This document shows, in pieces, positions 11,886-23,640 of a stretch of DNA of 64,000 nucleotides. The DNA is from Phlegmacium glaucopus (Eukaryota; Basidiomycota; Agaricomycetes; Agaricales; Cortinariaceae), in assembly GCA_015039465.1 (NCBI GenBank), contig MU130382.1:354386-418385 (forward strand), written 5' to 3'. The notes below the pieces were generated by a model. It was not told the origin of the DNA. It made no database searches and worked only from the letters and a program-made list of their open reading frames with translations. The stretch's first letter is position 1, and each line of letters starts with the position of its first letter. The position numbers were made by a program, and so were the translations under genes.

Positions 11886-13735
11886 ATGTCAAAACTCTAT
11901 CAACTGTTGTAAGTTCCCTTTTCTTTTGGTCATAGGCAGTTCTGAGAACATTTGGATCCAGATATGAGAGCGGCACAAATTCTGTCAAGAGAGCCTGAGG
12001 AGATCATTCAATTCGCTGCTGGGAAACTCCTCAATGCCCATGTCGCCAACGAGAAAATTTCCAACAAACAGATACTCGCCCGTCTCTCGCAACGCTTACC
12101 TATTTATCTATATTCAACCACCTACATTGCTCAGGCGAGGGAAAGCAGACAGGTCGAGGGTCATCTACTAGTATGGAGTTGCCTCAAAATTGATGGTGCC
12201 TTTCAAAGCATGGTAACAACACCTTCTTCCGAACCACTCCAGATCTCTGAAGCTGCCTACTTCATCATGAGAAAGCCGCAGTTCAATGTACCACATGCAC
12301 TGAAAACTGTCATGGAAGGCCTCTCGATATCGACAGGCGACTGGGGCGAGTTTCTTGCCTTGCTAATATTCATCCTTGCTTGCGTTGAGGCCGTTGGTGA
12401 TCTTGGCAGACCGAGGAGTGGAAAGTGTCAATGCCCGTCTACACGTGAATCATTACATCAAATTCACGAGCATAGAGCCATTGACATTTGTTGCTGTAAA
12501 GAAGAGGAGCTGGTGTTCTCTGTGCGAACAATCAGGCTGGGATGGACGCCATCACGACCTTTTGTGACGGATGGATGCGGCGGCTCATCCAGCATAATGG
12601 AGGCCTCATTCTCAAGAACGACCCAAAGTTCTCGACCGAGCCAGATCCCGAGCTCTTTGCTGTGATGGTCCCTCTTCGGCCAAGGACCAACTGAAGAATA
12701 TCCCGCTGTTATCTACCCCACACTTTAAGTCCGATCAAGTAGGGATGCCGAAGTTCAGTTCGGTTCGGTTCGGGACCCATTTTCTCAGAACCAGAACCAG
12801 AACCACTTAGGAAAACCAGAACCAGAACCAGAACCAGAACCGAACCAACAGAACCGGTTCTCTTGGTTCGGTTCTGGTTCAGAACCAGTTCGAACCATAA
12901 GAACCAGTTAAAAATAGACTTTTGTTAGGATATCACCAATTAGACAAGAAATTCTCATTTTAAATTTGATTTTCTAAAATTACATCTTATTTCTTAGAAA
13001 TAAATATATCTTGAAATTTGAGGCCAGAAGTTTGTAGTATTGGTGTTATAATCATGACATCACTAAAAGTAAACATGAAAAGAAAAAAATACCACAAAAT
13101 CATTTTGCCAACTAGTGACAACCCTGAATTGGATTCTTGCAATAAGAGTATATTAATATTAATAAAACCTGAAGTTATAAAGTAAATGAGACATATTATT
13201 GATTATGTACTATGCCAGACCCAAAAATGATGCACTTCTGATTGGAAATATATTGTGTTGGTGACTTGAATAAATATTTTCATTACAGGTACAGGTACAT
13301 TGTGCCATTTAACCTGTAAAATAATGAAAATAAGTAAATATATTACTTAAATGTTTGCCTTGGGATATAGTGGTTCAGAATGGTTCGAACCAGTTCAGAA
13401 CCGGTTCTCAGATTTCTGGCCAATCAAGAACCAGAACCAGAACCAGATGGCTGAGGCCGAACCAGAACCAGAACCGAACCAATACTTGGTTCGGTTCTGT
13501 TGGTTCTGGTTCTCTGGACTGGTTCAGAACTGAACTTCGGCATCCCTACGATCAAGGTCGAGGAGGTGGACCTTTCGAAAGCTCTACTGGAAGCCTTGGA
13601 AGGGGTTATACAACATGCCGTCATACCCAAATATCAAACCTCCAATATCTGAGAAGAATTTCCCCTGACGTCATCAATGTATATAGTCGTCAGGTTCTAT
13701 GATAATTGGACATACAAAAAAACGTAGCACTACCA
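11886..13735 (+). pseudogene. broken agaricomycete hypothetical gene, copy A (hAT-interrupted)
   Basis: The main open piece is 11952-12400 (VANEKISNKQILARLSQRLP, STTYIAQARESRQVEGH, SEAAYFIMRKPQFNVPHALK). It resumes in other frames as NHYIKFTSIEPL and RGAGVLCANNQAGMDAITTF, then PDPELFAVMVPLRPR and KVEEVDLSKALLEALE after the transposon. I recognise this motif order from memory as a multi-copy mushroom protein family of unknown function. Damage visible: a deletion after DLGRP, a TAA directly before the RGAG block (CAA in copy B), a frameshift after PLRPR, and the 809-bp insertion at 12740. A tiny first exon may start with ATG at 11886. It is unlikely to make the full product. Confidence 0.6.
12740..13548. 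mobile_element. hAT-like non-autonomous element, 809 bp, 8-bp TSD
   Basis: The terminal inverted repeats are TAGGGATGCCGAAGTTCAGT at the left and its complement ending in CATCCCTA at the right. The TSD CGATCAAG is perfect at 12732-12739 and 13549-13556. Both subterminal regions carry runs of GAACCA or GGTTCT. The AT-rich interior has no transposase. The 8-bp TSD and TA-start ends point to the hAT superfamily. It is absent from unit B. Confidence 0.9.
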
Positions 13736-14430
13736 CGACGGCTGGGAGTCCCGTTGGCAGGGCTGATCCTACTGGGAATGGAGGGTTCGCTCTTTTTCTT
13801 CCTTGTATCATCTCTTTGAACTAAAATCGATTCTTAGTTGGTTCTAGTGGCTCACACGTAGGCGCCATCGTTTGCAGCGTATTCGATGGTCTCGCCTTCA
13901 TAATCGCATGCATCCTCTTCTGGGTACTCCGCCGACGTTGAAACAAACAAAAGAGAACGAAAAAACTGCCTGCAGATCTCATCGACGCAGAGGACGACGA
14001 CGACACTGCTCGAGCTATGCGACAAAACGAGCTTCCTCAGAATTATCAACCTGAACCATTTATGATTCCCATACCCGACGTTACGGCTTCTGAGTTCGAC
14101 GATGATTTATCTATCAGGGGTCCGTTGTCGGTGGGTACGGGGAGTTTCTATGCGAGAGCTGAAACGCCAGATAGGGTTTCTGCTTTTGGTGGTGGAGGTG
14201 GGGGTGGAGGTGGAGGATCGAGTGCAGGAGGTAGGAAAGGAGGAGCTCCCAAGCCGATGAGACTCTAGTCAACATTATTCAATATCAAGATGCAGGGCCG
14301 ACTAATAATGAAGAGAAGGAAGAACCCGTCAAGACTATAGAGCTGCCACCTGCTTATATAATGATGAAAACTTCGACGACATGAGGTGGTGGTGACGGTC
14401 CGCCCGCTTCTACTTCTGCTGGTAACTGAA
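13736..14430 (+). pseudogene. truncated copy of the membrane-protein 3' end
   Basis: It corresponds to 3950-4660, from mid exon 3 to the stop. It has no promoter, signal peptide or ectodomain. Just after the intron 3 acceptor an 11-nt deletion shifts the frame. The basic stop-transfer segment contains an in-frame TGA (RRR-stop-NKQ), and a TAG follows PKPMRL. An open stretch 14017-14268 still encodes the acidic and Gly-rich tail. This is a passenger of the duplication and cannot make the membrane protein. Confidence 0.9.
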
Positions 14431-15018
14431 ATGAGGAAGGGAGTGATGGTTGAAGGCTTGAAAGCAGGATTAAAATTTGAACCGGATTTCGCATTTCTGG
14501 CATGCTTACTCGCGTGCGTGCATGTTTTTTCTTTCGTCCCTGCCACTGTTTCCCTTGGAAGTCGTGTCTGTATAATCATATACCTGACTTTGATCCGAGG
14601 TTACTGTTGCCCCAATCACCAATACCTCTTTGAACAAGTAGACAGAGTCCTTTCTCTGTCATTCTTTCAACTGTATAGTCATTTCCAATTTCTAGTCCTT
14701 TGTCAATTCATACATTAGTTCACCCATATTTAAAAAAAGACAACCCCATGCCTTCAAAACAAAATTTGGCTTGCTTTGAGGTGCCACTTGCAAGTGCCCT
14801 TTTGTTACCAGCACATAAGGGCCAATAAAATATTTAATTAATTCTTAGATCAACCCATGGACAAATGGATGTATACACTAAAAGCTATATACAAGAATAA
14901 AGATAGGGTAATGGGGAAAAACCATCAGTTATGTATTAGTTATAGATGCAGATGAGGAATGATAGTGATAATAGTATGTTGCAATGAAATTGAATTATGG
15001 ATTATAACTTTTGGGTAT
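14431..15018. other. spacer collinear with 4660-5260
   Basis: AT-rich 3' flanking sequence of the truncated membrane-protein copy, matching unit A with small indels. I see no gene. Confidence 0.6.
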
Positions 15019-15563
15019 TAGTGATGGGCAGGGGTAACCCCAGGGTGGATTTAGGCTGACCCTTACCCTTACCCTCCAAAACCCTTACCCTTGGGTGAGG
15101 GTAAGGGTTTTGGAAGGTAAGGGTAAGGGTTTCTGAGGGGTTGGAGGGTAAGAAACCCCAGCAGGGTTTAGTGCAAGGGTTTGGTCCAAATATTTCCTCA
15201 AGCTGTATAATCCCAAGAAAACTTCAAAGTAGCTATTATTTAAAATATGTTCAGGGTGTTAAAGATGTTTATCAATAGATTTTCAATGAAATAGAGAGGG
15301 TTTGACTAGTATTTTAGGCTACTGATTGTTGTGAAAGCAGTGAGGCCTCTTTGGATTTTATTTTTCTCCAATTTAAAGTCATTTTTATAGATACACAACA
15401 GTTAGATCATTCTGATATCAGAGAAATAAAAATTCCTAAAAAACCCCTGACCCTCCAGAAGGGTAAGGGTTTGTCAAGGGTCAAAGAATCTGTACCCTAA
15501 CCCTGACCCTCCTTACCCTTACCCTTGTACCCCAGGGGTTTACCAAACCCCTGCCCATCACTA
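15019..15563. mobile_element. hAT-like MITE, 545 bp, 8-bp TSD, present only in unit B
   Basis: The ends are TAGTGATGGGCAGGGG and its inverse CCCCTGCCCATCACTA. The TSD TTGGGTAT is perfect (15011-15018 and 15564-15571). The matching place in unit A (5253-5260) has a single TTGGGTAT, a clean empty site. Both halves carry many CCCTTACCC/GGGTAAGGG units. There is no coding capacity. Confidence 0.93.
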
Positions 15564-15571
15564 TTGGGTAT

Positions 15572-15905
15572 ACATCATTATGTCTTTCTCACATATTAGT
15601 ATTTATTCATGCTTGAAGGAATTAAATATTATTGTGGTAGACATTGAGTTTCAATATAATGCTGTCTAGTACAAGTACATTAGTGAAAATATCCAAAGAT
15701 GCAAAAACTAAATGGACATCTTCCTGATGCAATAAAATAGGATTGGGTTTAAGAACATAGGAAGGTAGTAAAATATAATTAACAAGCTACAATAAGGAGA
15801 ATGGAAAATAATTGTCTTATTATAACAATCAATCAGGCCTGATGAGAAGTTTACAATGTTAAGCTAGAAACTATATTTGAGAACAAACATTAGTAAAAAA
15901 AATGC
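15572..15905. other. spacer downstream of NLR B
   Basis: Collinear with 5260-5575 in unit A and AT-rich. It probably includes the NLR B 3' UTR. I see no gene. Confidence 0.6.
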
Positions 15906-18900
15906 TCAGTAAAATCCAGGAATCATGCACACCTCTAAAACCAAAACTTCTCCTGATCTATATCCAAGGCATATCTTAGACAAATGTTGACTTATAATTA
16001 CTGGTTTATGGAAAGGAGGTGGAATCCAGATTCTCTGAAGGGTTTTGGTGTGGAATATGGTAGTTTCAGATAGTGCAAGGAAAGATGGCTGGGATGAAAG
16101 GTGAATGTTGCCACATGAATCTTTCCAGGTAAAAACACCATCAGGAAGTGGTTTTAGCTCCAATTCACACTCTCCTGTGGCTGTATTGCAGATCTGTGCA
16201 GTGTGATCATCAGATGCAGACCCAACACACATCCCATCAGGAGAGAAAACAGCAGATCTGACCCAGGATGAATGTCCCTTCAGCTCAGTTTCACACTCTC
16301 CTGTGGCTGTATTCCATATCCGTGCAGTACGATCATCTGATGCAGACACAATATACATGCCATCAGGAGAGAAGACAGCAGATTTAACCCAGCCTGAATG
16401 TCCTTTCAGCTCTGCTTCACACTCTCCTGTGGCTGCATTCCAGATCCTTGCAGTGTGATCAGAAGATGCAGACCCAACATGCATACCATCAGGAGAGAAA
16501 ACAGCAGACCTGACCCAGGATGAGTGCCCTTTCAGCTCAGTTACACATTCTCCTGTGGCTGTATTCCATATCCGTGCAGTATGATCATCAGATGCAGACA
16601 CAATATACATGCCATCAGGAGAGAAGACAGCAGAATTGACACACTTTGAATGTCCTTTTAGCTCTGCTTCACACTCTCCTGTGGCTGTATTCCAGATCCT
16701 TACAATGTGATCATGACATGCAGACACAATATGCCTACCATCAGGAGAAAAGACAGCAGACAAGACCTGCTTTGAATGTCCTTTCAACTCTGCTTCACAC
16801 TCTCCTGTGGCTGTATTCCAGATCTGGATCTGTGCAGTGCGATCAGAAGATGCAGACACAACATGCATACCATCAGAAGAGAACACAGCAAAATTGACCC
16901 AGGATGAATGTCCTTTCAGCTCTGCTTCACACTCTCCTGGGGCTATATTCCATATCCGTGCAGTTTGATCATAAGATGAAGATACAATATGCATACTATC
17001 AGGAGAAAAGACAGCAGACAAGACCTGGGATGAATGTTCTTTCAGCTCTGCCTCACACTCCCCTGTGGCTGCATGCCAGATCCGTGCAGTGTGATCATTA
17101 GATGCAGACACAATATGCCTACCATCAGGAGAGAAGACAGCAGATCTGACCCAGCCTGAATGCCCCTTCAGCTCTGCTTCACACTCTCCTGTGGCTGCAT
17201 TCCAGATCCTTGCAGTGTGATCAGAAGATGCAGACACAATATGCATACCATCAGGAGAGAAGACAGCAGATTTAACCCAGCCTGAATGCCCTTTCAGCTT
17301 TACTTCACACTCTCCTGTGGCTGTATTCCAGATCTGGGCAGTGTGATCAGCAGATGCAGACACAATATGCATACCATCAGGAGAGAAGACAGCAGACAAG
17401 ACCTGCTCTGAATGTCCTTTCAGCTCTGCTTCACATTCCCCTGTGGCTACATTCCATATCCGTGCAGTGTTATCATCTGATGCAGATACAATATACACAC
17501 CATCAGGAGAGAAGACAGCAGACAAGACCTGCTCTAAATGTCCTCTCAGCTCTGCTTCACACTCTCCTGTGGCTACATTCCAGATCCGTGCAGTGTGATC
17601 ATAAGATGCAGACACAATATGCTGACCATTACAAGAGAAGACAGCAGACCTGACCCAGGATGTATGTCCTTTCAGCTCTGCTTCACACTTTCCTGTGGTT
17701 GTATTCCAGATCCGTGCAGTGTGATCATCAGATGCAGACACAATATGCAGACCATCAGGAGAGAAGACAGCAGAATTCACCTGCTCTGAATGTCCTTTCA
17801 GTTCTGCTTCACACTCTCCTGTGGCTGTATTCCAGGTCCTTACAATGTGATCATGGCATGCAGACACAATATGCCTACCATCATAAGAGAAGACACTAGT
17901 ATTGACAATCTTTGGATGCCTCAGAACTGCTTCAGATGGACTCCATGTCTTTCTCCTCCCCACACAGAGCCTCCATTGACAGTCCATTCTACTTCCATAT
18001 ATTTTCCAGATATCTGATTTTTCTGGCAGCCAAGCTAATGCTGATGGACATCCTTCAAGGCTGTTTCTTTTGATGAAATCAAAATTCTCTTTCAGAAACC
18101 GTTTAGCATCAATCACCATTATAGCTAAGTGCTTCTGGCTTGGCTTTTGGGTCTAGTTTTCATTATAAGTGCAATTCATTCTTAACCACAAGATCACTTA
18201 CATTTGCCCATTTTTCTAGTTTATACAGTGCATGCATTGCAGTTCTCAACTTTCCTAAAATACTCAAACAATCCATCCATTGCAGAAGATGTGTTTGAAA
18301 AAATTGTTTCAATTTATCAGATCCATTGCTGTTGTCTGCATAGATGAAGTGATAGGCCCAACTATCACAAGCATATGCAAGTGATTCAGAAATGTCTTTA
18401 CATTTCCTTTGTGCCAAGTAAGAAACATCCTTTTTACCTGACCACTCTGTATCCATTAATGATAGACATTGAAGTGCTATGGATCTATGTGAATCACAGG
18501 GGTCAAGATAGTGCTTTGAGGAAGGCCTCTGATTACTGATGAAATCATAGAAGGAGGCATGAAATGTTGAGATGGGTACATCAGGGTCTTGAGATGGAAT
18601 ATATATCAGGGAATGAAGAGAAGAAAGGGCAGTGACAGTGTGTGCTATGGGCATTTCCATCAAAGCACTGATGGCAGTCATAGAGAGAGGATTTTTAGCA
18701 TATACAACAGCTGTAAGAACTGTCTGTATATCTAACTTCTCCCCACTATTTGCAGAGGCATAGGCAGCATCCAAAATTCTTTCATAAAGGATATCTAATG
18801 GCTGGCTTAGACCAGATGTTGTCTCCACTGTAGAATTAACAACACCTGAAAGACGCCGAGGCATGCCAGAGCTACCTCTCTCAATAATATATTTGCAGAC

Positions 18901-20422
18901 AGTTGCTGCATAGATGAACAAGGTGCCAGACATGGTGGCAAGGCTTTCAAGTTCAGCCTCAGGAAGGCAAGCATGCCTATTGTGCTTTACTTGGCCATGA
19001 AGCAAGCAATCTTTAATGTAAAGCTCAATATCAGCCCTGACAATCTCCCTTTCAACCTCATGAAGGATGAAACAAGAATGATCCCAAGAATCATCATCAA
19101 AAGTCTCCTTGAGCACTAGCTCTGGACAACTAGTGATGAAGAACTTGACTGGAAGAGATTTACTATGCTTTAAGATCATAGAAAGCAACTCAGCCACAAG
19201 GGACTGGTTACAACACTCATCCAGAGCATCAAGAACAATAACTGGGACATCAACTACTTCTCTGATATCCCTGCTAGTGTATGCATCAGTGAGTGGTTTA
19301 ACAATGAAATTCAGGAATTGATTCTTGATCTTCCAAGATGAGCAGTCAGGATTGGTTTCCACCACATCCAGGATAAGTTGTGACAGAGAAGGAAGATACT
19401 TGGCCAACTGAAGGGCAATGGTGGGGATGATGCAACGAACATCACTAGTATCAACCCGGAGGTGAGAAGAGAAGAAGGTACCACCAAGGGAACCCTTTTC
19501 ACGGAGCATTTCGCTGAATGTGTAAGCAATTGTCGTTTTGCCAGTTCCAGCCATCCCATTGAGCCAGTATACCTTCGTGGTCGTATCATCATTTGCCCAC
19601 ACTTGCAGCGCGTCAAGGATTGCCTTGCGGGTGTTCTTCGTACATGCGTTACGTTGAGCAGGAGATGCTGCATCATATTCAGCGAATTGAGCACGTGGCA
19701 AGAGTTTTTCGGCTAGTGCGATCTTCTATGAACTAGCTTTTAGCGGAGATCGTCGTATTCCAAAGATATGCACTCACTAAGATTCGAGAGCTTGATTGTT
19801 CACTTCCATCAGCTTTGGACACATGCTGGATCTGACAAGATGATAAAACTCTCAGTACAACGATTGGCTCTTACGCAGATAGAATGATCCTTACATTGTT
19901 GGCCACGGTGACTGTCGACCGACTCAGGAATACGTTTTGAGCGCCTTGGAAGACAGACATTGGACTACTGGGAGACGTGTGCTACATGAACGGTGATTAG
20001 TGACAACGATGGTGAGCACAGCATAGACGCTGACCGTGGGTGGAGTTTCTGGTCCTAAGCTACTAGGGGAACCAAATTCCCCGGGCACAGCAGGTCCGGA
20101 TGCTGGAATGGGTATGGAGATTGGAAGAGACGCCGTGTATGCTTCTATATTCGTAGCCGCCGTGGCAAGCGCCCGATCAGCGGAGACCATTTCGAGTGGC
20201 GAATTACTTGAAAGTATGTTAAATGAATATCAGACAACAGGACTTAGTTACCCACCTTGTTCCTGCATCCTCCACTATATGACTACCAGAGCCTGAACCC
20301 ACCTCGATCGATAATGTTCTACTAGGTGGGTGCTTCAAATGAAAAAGAGAAGATAACTTCTTTTTGAAAGATCGAGCAGCTTTGTCTACGCGGTTATTTC
20401 TAGATGGTCGTTCGCTCGACAT
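15906..20422 (-). CDS. NLR-type NACHT-WD40 receptor, copy B
   Basis: Paralogue of copy A with the same exon plan: first exon from 20422 (MSSERPSRNN), second ORF piece about 20190-19924, an exon with MSVFQGAQNVFL near 19960, the NACHT exon ending at 18198, and the WD40 exon 18124-15906. Walker A GMAGTGKTT and Walker B VIVLDALDE are intact; ITSRPE of copy A reads ITSCPE here. The joining intron 18125-18197 is 73 nt against 80 in copy A, a non-triplet difference that supports it being spliced. Fourteen WD40 units follow, one with a two-residue insertion (TAQIQIWN). The protein ends MIPGFY, five residues earlier than A. Despite passenger decay around it, all long exons are open, so it is probably functional. 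As with A, the 5' splice sites and exact start are uncertain, and no known effector domain is seen. Confidence 0.85.
16154..17918 (-). repeat. 14 tandem WD40 repeats (126-bp unit), copy B
   Basis: The repeat plan is the same as in copy A, but the residues after GH differ unit by unit (SGW, LEQ, SSQ, SKC and EHSSQ appear here and not in A). This indicates change or shuffling of repeats since the duplication. Boundaries are approximate. Confidence 0.9.
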
Positions 20423-22735
20423 GATGATGATAGTTTCAATGAAGAGACGGTGTGCAGCGGCTGTACGAGTTTAAAGGTACCATTCCCACGTAGAGTCCAG
20501 GTTCGAACAATGGTAATTACTAACACAGCTATTTACTACCGAAAAGGGGCATGTGATGGCTCATACAATTGACAGTCTCTCGCTAACTTTATTTTGCGCG
20601 ACCCGCAGTTTAACATGATATTGTTTCAGTGCCACTTCGATTGATTGATCTTGATACATAAGCTTCGGAACAGTACTGATATGGAGATTGAGAAACAGTA
20701 GAAGCTTTTCCGGTCCATCTTGAATAAAGACGGACAGGTAGGGGTCGTTATTAGATGGGGACAGTTTCACGGGAGGTCACGGAGGTGAGATCGGTCAACA
20801 ATGTGGACGGAGAACCATGGAAAGATTATGATACCAGTTTCATATTTTCCTGCTGCTCTACGGACCAGCCTAAGAGATTTGGGAAGTTATAGGGATGGAG
20901 AAACGAAAAGGGGACCAATGGTCAAGTCATGATGTGGAGGCTTTCTTGATCCAATGTCATATGATTGATATAGATCGATATGCGCCACCAACTTGAAGCC
21001 AATTGATCAACTTAGGCGTCTGTCAACCGATAGATAAACCAAAAGGAGGAGGACGAGAAAAAAGACAGCACCCCATGCCGCATCCACATCTACATCTGGT
21101 ACCTCTTCTTTCCCTTTCTTTCCCCTCACTTCAATCTAGCGGCCGCAAATACATCCAAACTTTCCGAGTTGTCAGATGTCATCTCCGTAAACCTATGTAC
21201 CACGAATCGGGAATTGGAAATCCGATTATCAGTTGTTTGCCCATTGTGCGTCGAAGAAGTCAATTCTGATTTGTGCATAGTAGTTTAAGGATTTCGTGTG
21301 GCGAATTGGGTAATCCAAGTATGGTTTTAGGTAAAAAATGGTGAGGAGGGGGAATAAGAAGGTCGATATCAGCTGGTGTCAAGTCTGTAGACGACCAAGT
21401 CATTGTCTTTCCGATGCTGGGCGCCTAGTGATTGACGGCGTCAACTGAGTATCCAACTATACCATCCTCAAGTTTGTCGAGAAGCTTGATGGATTTCGCC
21501 GCTGGTCCATGGGGACTTTCCGGCAAGTTTTCTTGCAAGCTGACATATGCACTATGATATCCGGATATGACAGAAGAGATTAGATAGCTATGCGGATGAC
21601 ATGTTTGATGAATTTTGTCAGTCTTTTTTGGAAAATAAAGAGGATCCGTGACAGGTAGTATTAGAACAGGGAACACGACGGATGTCAGGTTGACATGGGA
21701 AGATATGTGGATGCCAGTTTACAAGAGACCAACTAAAGAAGATGTGAGTTTGTACTTAGTCTGAAGTGGAACAAATCGACGCATCTTTCGATATATGTAT
21801 ATCCGAACATGGGAGCATGTTCATTCGGATGTACTTCCCTGCTGTCCCAGGGATCCCTAGCAGACATTGACAATAGATGGTTGCTTTGATGGGATACATA
21901 GAAAGAAACCAGTTGATCAGACGCGACTGGTAGAGACCCATGGGAAAGTCGAGAGTTATTGACGAACTTGCAAAATGCCATTTTTGACCTTGCGGGGGAA
22001 GGATTTCTCTGCCTCAGTTACGTTGCTAACAGCCCCTGACCTGAGTAGGTTTCCCTCTTCTGGACGGTTCTGTTCGGGCACTGCATCCACGGCCCACCTC
22101 CCCAAACACCCCTACGGTCGTGCTTGCGCATTTCTTTAGGCATTTGTTCGTGACCACTCTAACTGAGCTGCAACCTTTGGGCCCGGCGTCCTACGTCTCA
22201 GACTCTCAGCCGCACAACAGTCCAGAAAACATATGACCGAGGGCCAGACAGGGGTAAATGTCCAATTGGATTGATATTGAGTCATCACGATTAACGTCAT
22301 TCTAGAACTGCTCGCCATATGTCACCCAACTCTTCACGAACCAATGATTTCCCTCCGTACAAAGCATCTGCAAAGCTCGTCAGTTTCTTTCACGACTTAC
22401 ACGGTTCTGCATCCCACAAGACGCCAATCGTCATACTAGGTTTCGATGAAGCGCATAAATAAGCGCAAGACAGGGGAGGTTGATTGGTCCATATCCAATG
22501 AACTGCGCCATGCACTGCGCCATTACCAGCCCATCTTTTCTGTTTTTCTGTTGTTATTTTTAACGCCATGTGACGAAGATCAGAGTAATCAATCACGAGT
22601 TAACCTTTCACCGATTTAGGCTTCGATTTGTGCGTTGGACCGCACATGGATTGACTGAGGATGGACATATCTCAAAACTCGGTCGACCGTTGTAAGTTCC
22701 CTTTTATTTTTGTCATAGGCCAGCACTGACGAGGA
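20423..22735. other. upstream region of NLR B, no gene recognised
   Basis: Counterpart of 10121-11885 with extra sequence around 20900-21340 that unit A lacks. It probably includes the NLR B promoter. Short ORFs here are not kept in frame with unit A. Confidence 0.5.
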
Positions 22736-23640
22736 GTGAGAAGATTTAGATCTAGATATGAAAGCGGCACAGATTCTGTCAAGAATGAGATCGTTCAATT
22801 CGCTGCTGGGAAATTTCTCATCGTTCAACACCCATGTGACCATCGAGAAAATTTCCAACTAACAGACACTCGCTTGTCTCTCACAACGCTTGATTTCTAT
22901 CCAACCACCTGTATTGCTCAGGCGAGGGGAAGTAGACAGGCCGATGGTCATCTAATCCTCAAAATTGACAGTGCCTCTCAAAGCATGGTAATAACATCTT
23001 CTTTCGAGCCGCTCCAGACCTCTGAAACTGGTGAGTGAACACTGAATCAAGGCCCCTGAAGTGTCTCTCGCAGCATTTTCCACTGCCAGTCTACACATGA
23101 ATCATACCATCAAAGTTCACAGAGCATAGAACCATTGATATTTATTGCTGCAAGGAAGAGGAGCTGGTGTTCTCTATGCGAACAATTAAGCTGGGATTGA
23201 CGCCATGGACGGCGGCGGCTCATCAAGCATAATGGAAGGCCCTCGTTCTCAAACAATTGTGTCTCTCGCAGCATTTTCAATCCACTGCCAGTCTACACAT
23301 GAATCATACCATCAAAGTTCAGGGTCCTCATTTCACGAACGACTTAAAATTCAAGGCCGAGCGGGGTCCCGGGCTCTTTGCTGCGATGGACTGGCAAGCA
23401 GTCATTGATCATCTCTCAATGTCATTCGGCAAGAGAGATCTGGTGTGCTGGTGTCTCCTCTCGCATTTTAGGTCGAGGAGGTGGATCTTTGGAGAGCGCT
23501 ACTGGAAGCCTCATACGGTTGGAAGGAGTTGTATGTCTGCGTCAGCAAGACTTTTAAGGCAAGCTGCGACACCCGGCGCTGCTTGTGAAGAGTGTCATTA
23601 TTCTAGTTGGGCTGAACCCATGTAAATAGACAGTTTATTA
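22736..23640 (+). pseudogene. broken agaricomycete hypothetical gene, copy B
   Basis: The more degraded paralogue of 11886-13735. Recognisable pieces are EIVQFAAGKFL, TTCIAQARGSRQADGHL, KIDSASQSMVI, and RGAGVLYANN followed directly by TAA where copy A has CAG. A roughly 100-bp segment containing CATTTTCCACTGCCAGTC and NHTIK-like sequence occurs twice (about 23070-23115 and 23265-23310), a local duplication not seen in A. The SEAAYFIMRKP to EAVGDLG region of copy A is missing. Confidence 0.6.

Larger units (their letters stand above)
3950..13735. repeat. segmental duplication, unit A
   Basis: This block recurs in the same order and orientation at 13736-23797. It begins inside exon 3 of the membrane-protein gene (CGACGGCTGGG) and ends at CACTACCA, next to unit B. 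It carries the membrane-protein 3' end, the NLR A gene and a decayed hypothetical gene. Its private insertion is the hAT-like element 12740-13548. Confidence 0.9.

Noticed and set aside
15040..15545. CCCTTACCC/GGGTAAGGG tracts as telomeric repeats (also TTAGGGTTTGG near 46230)
   Set aside because: They lie inside elements with TIRs (with TSDs at 15019), occur in both orientations, and are irregular; there is no chromosome end here.
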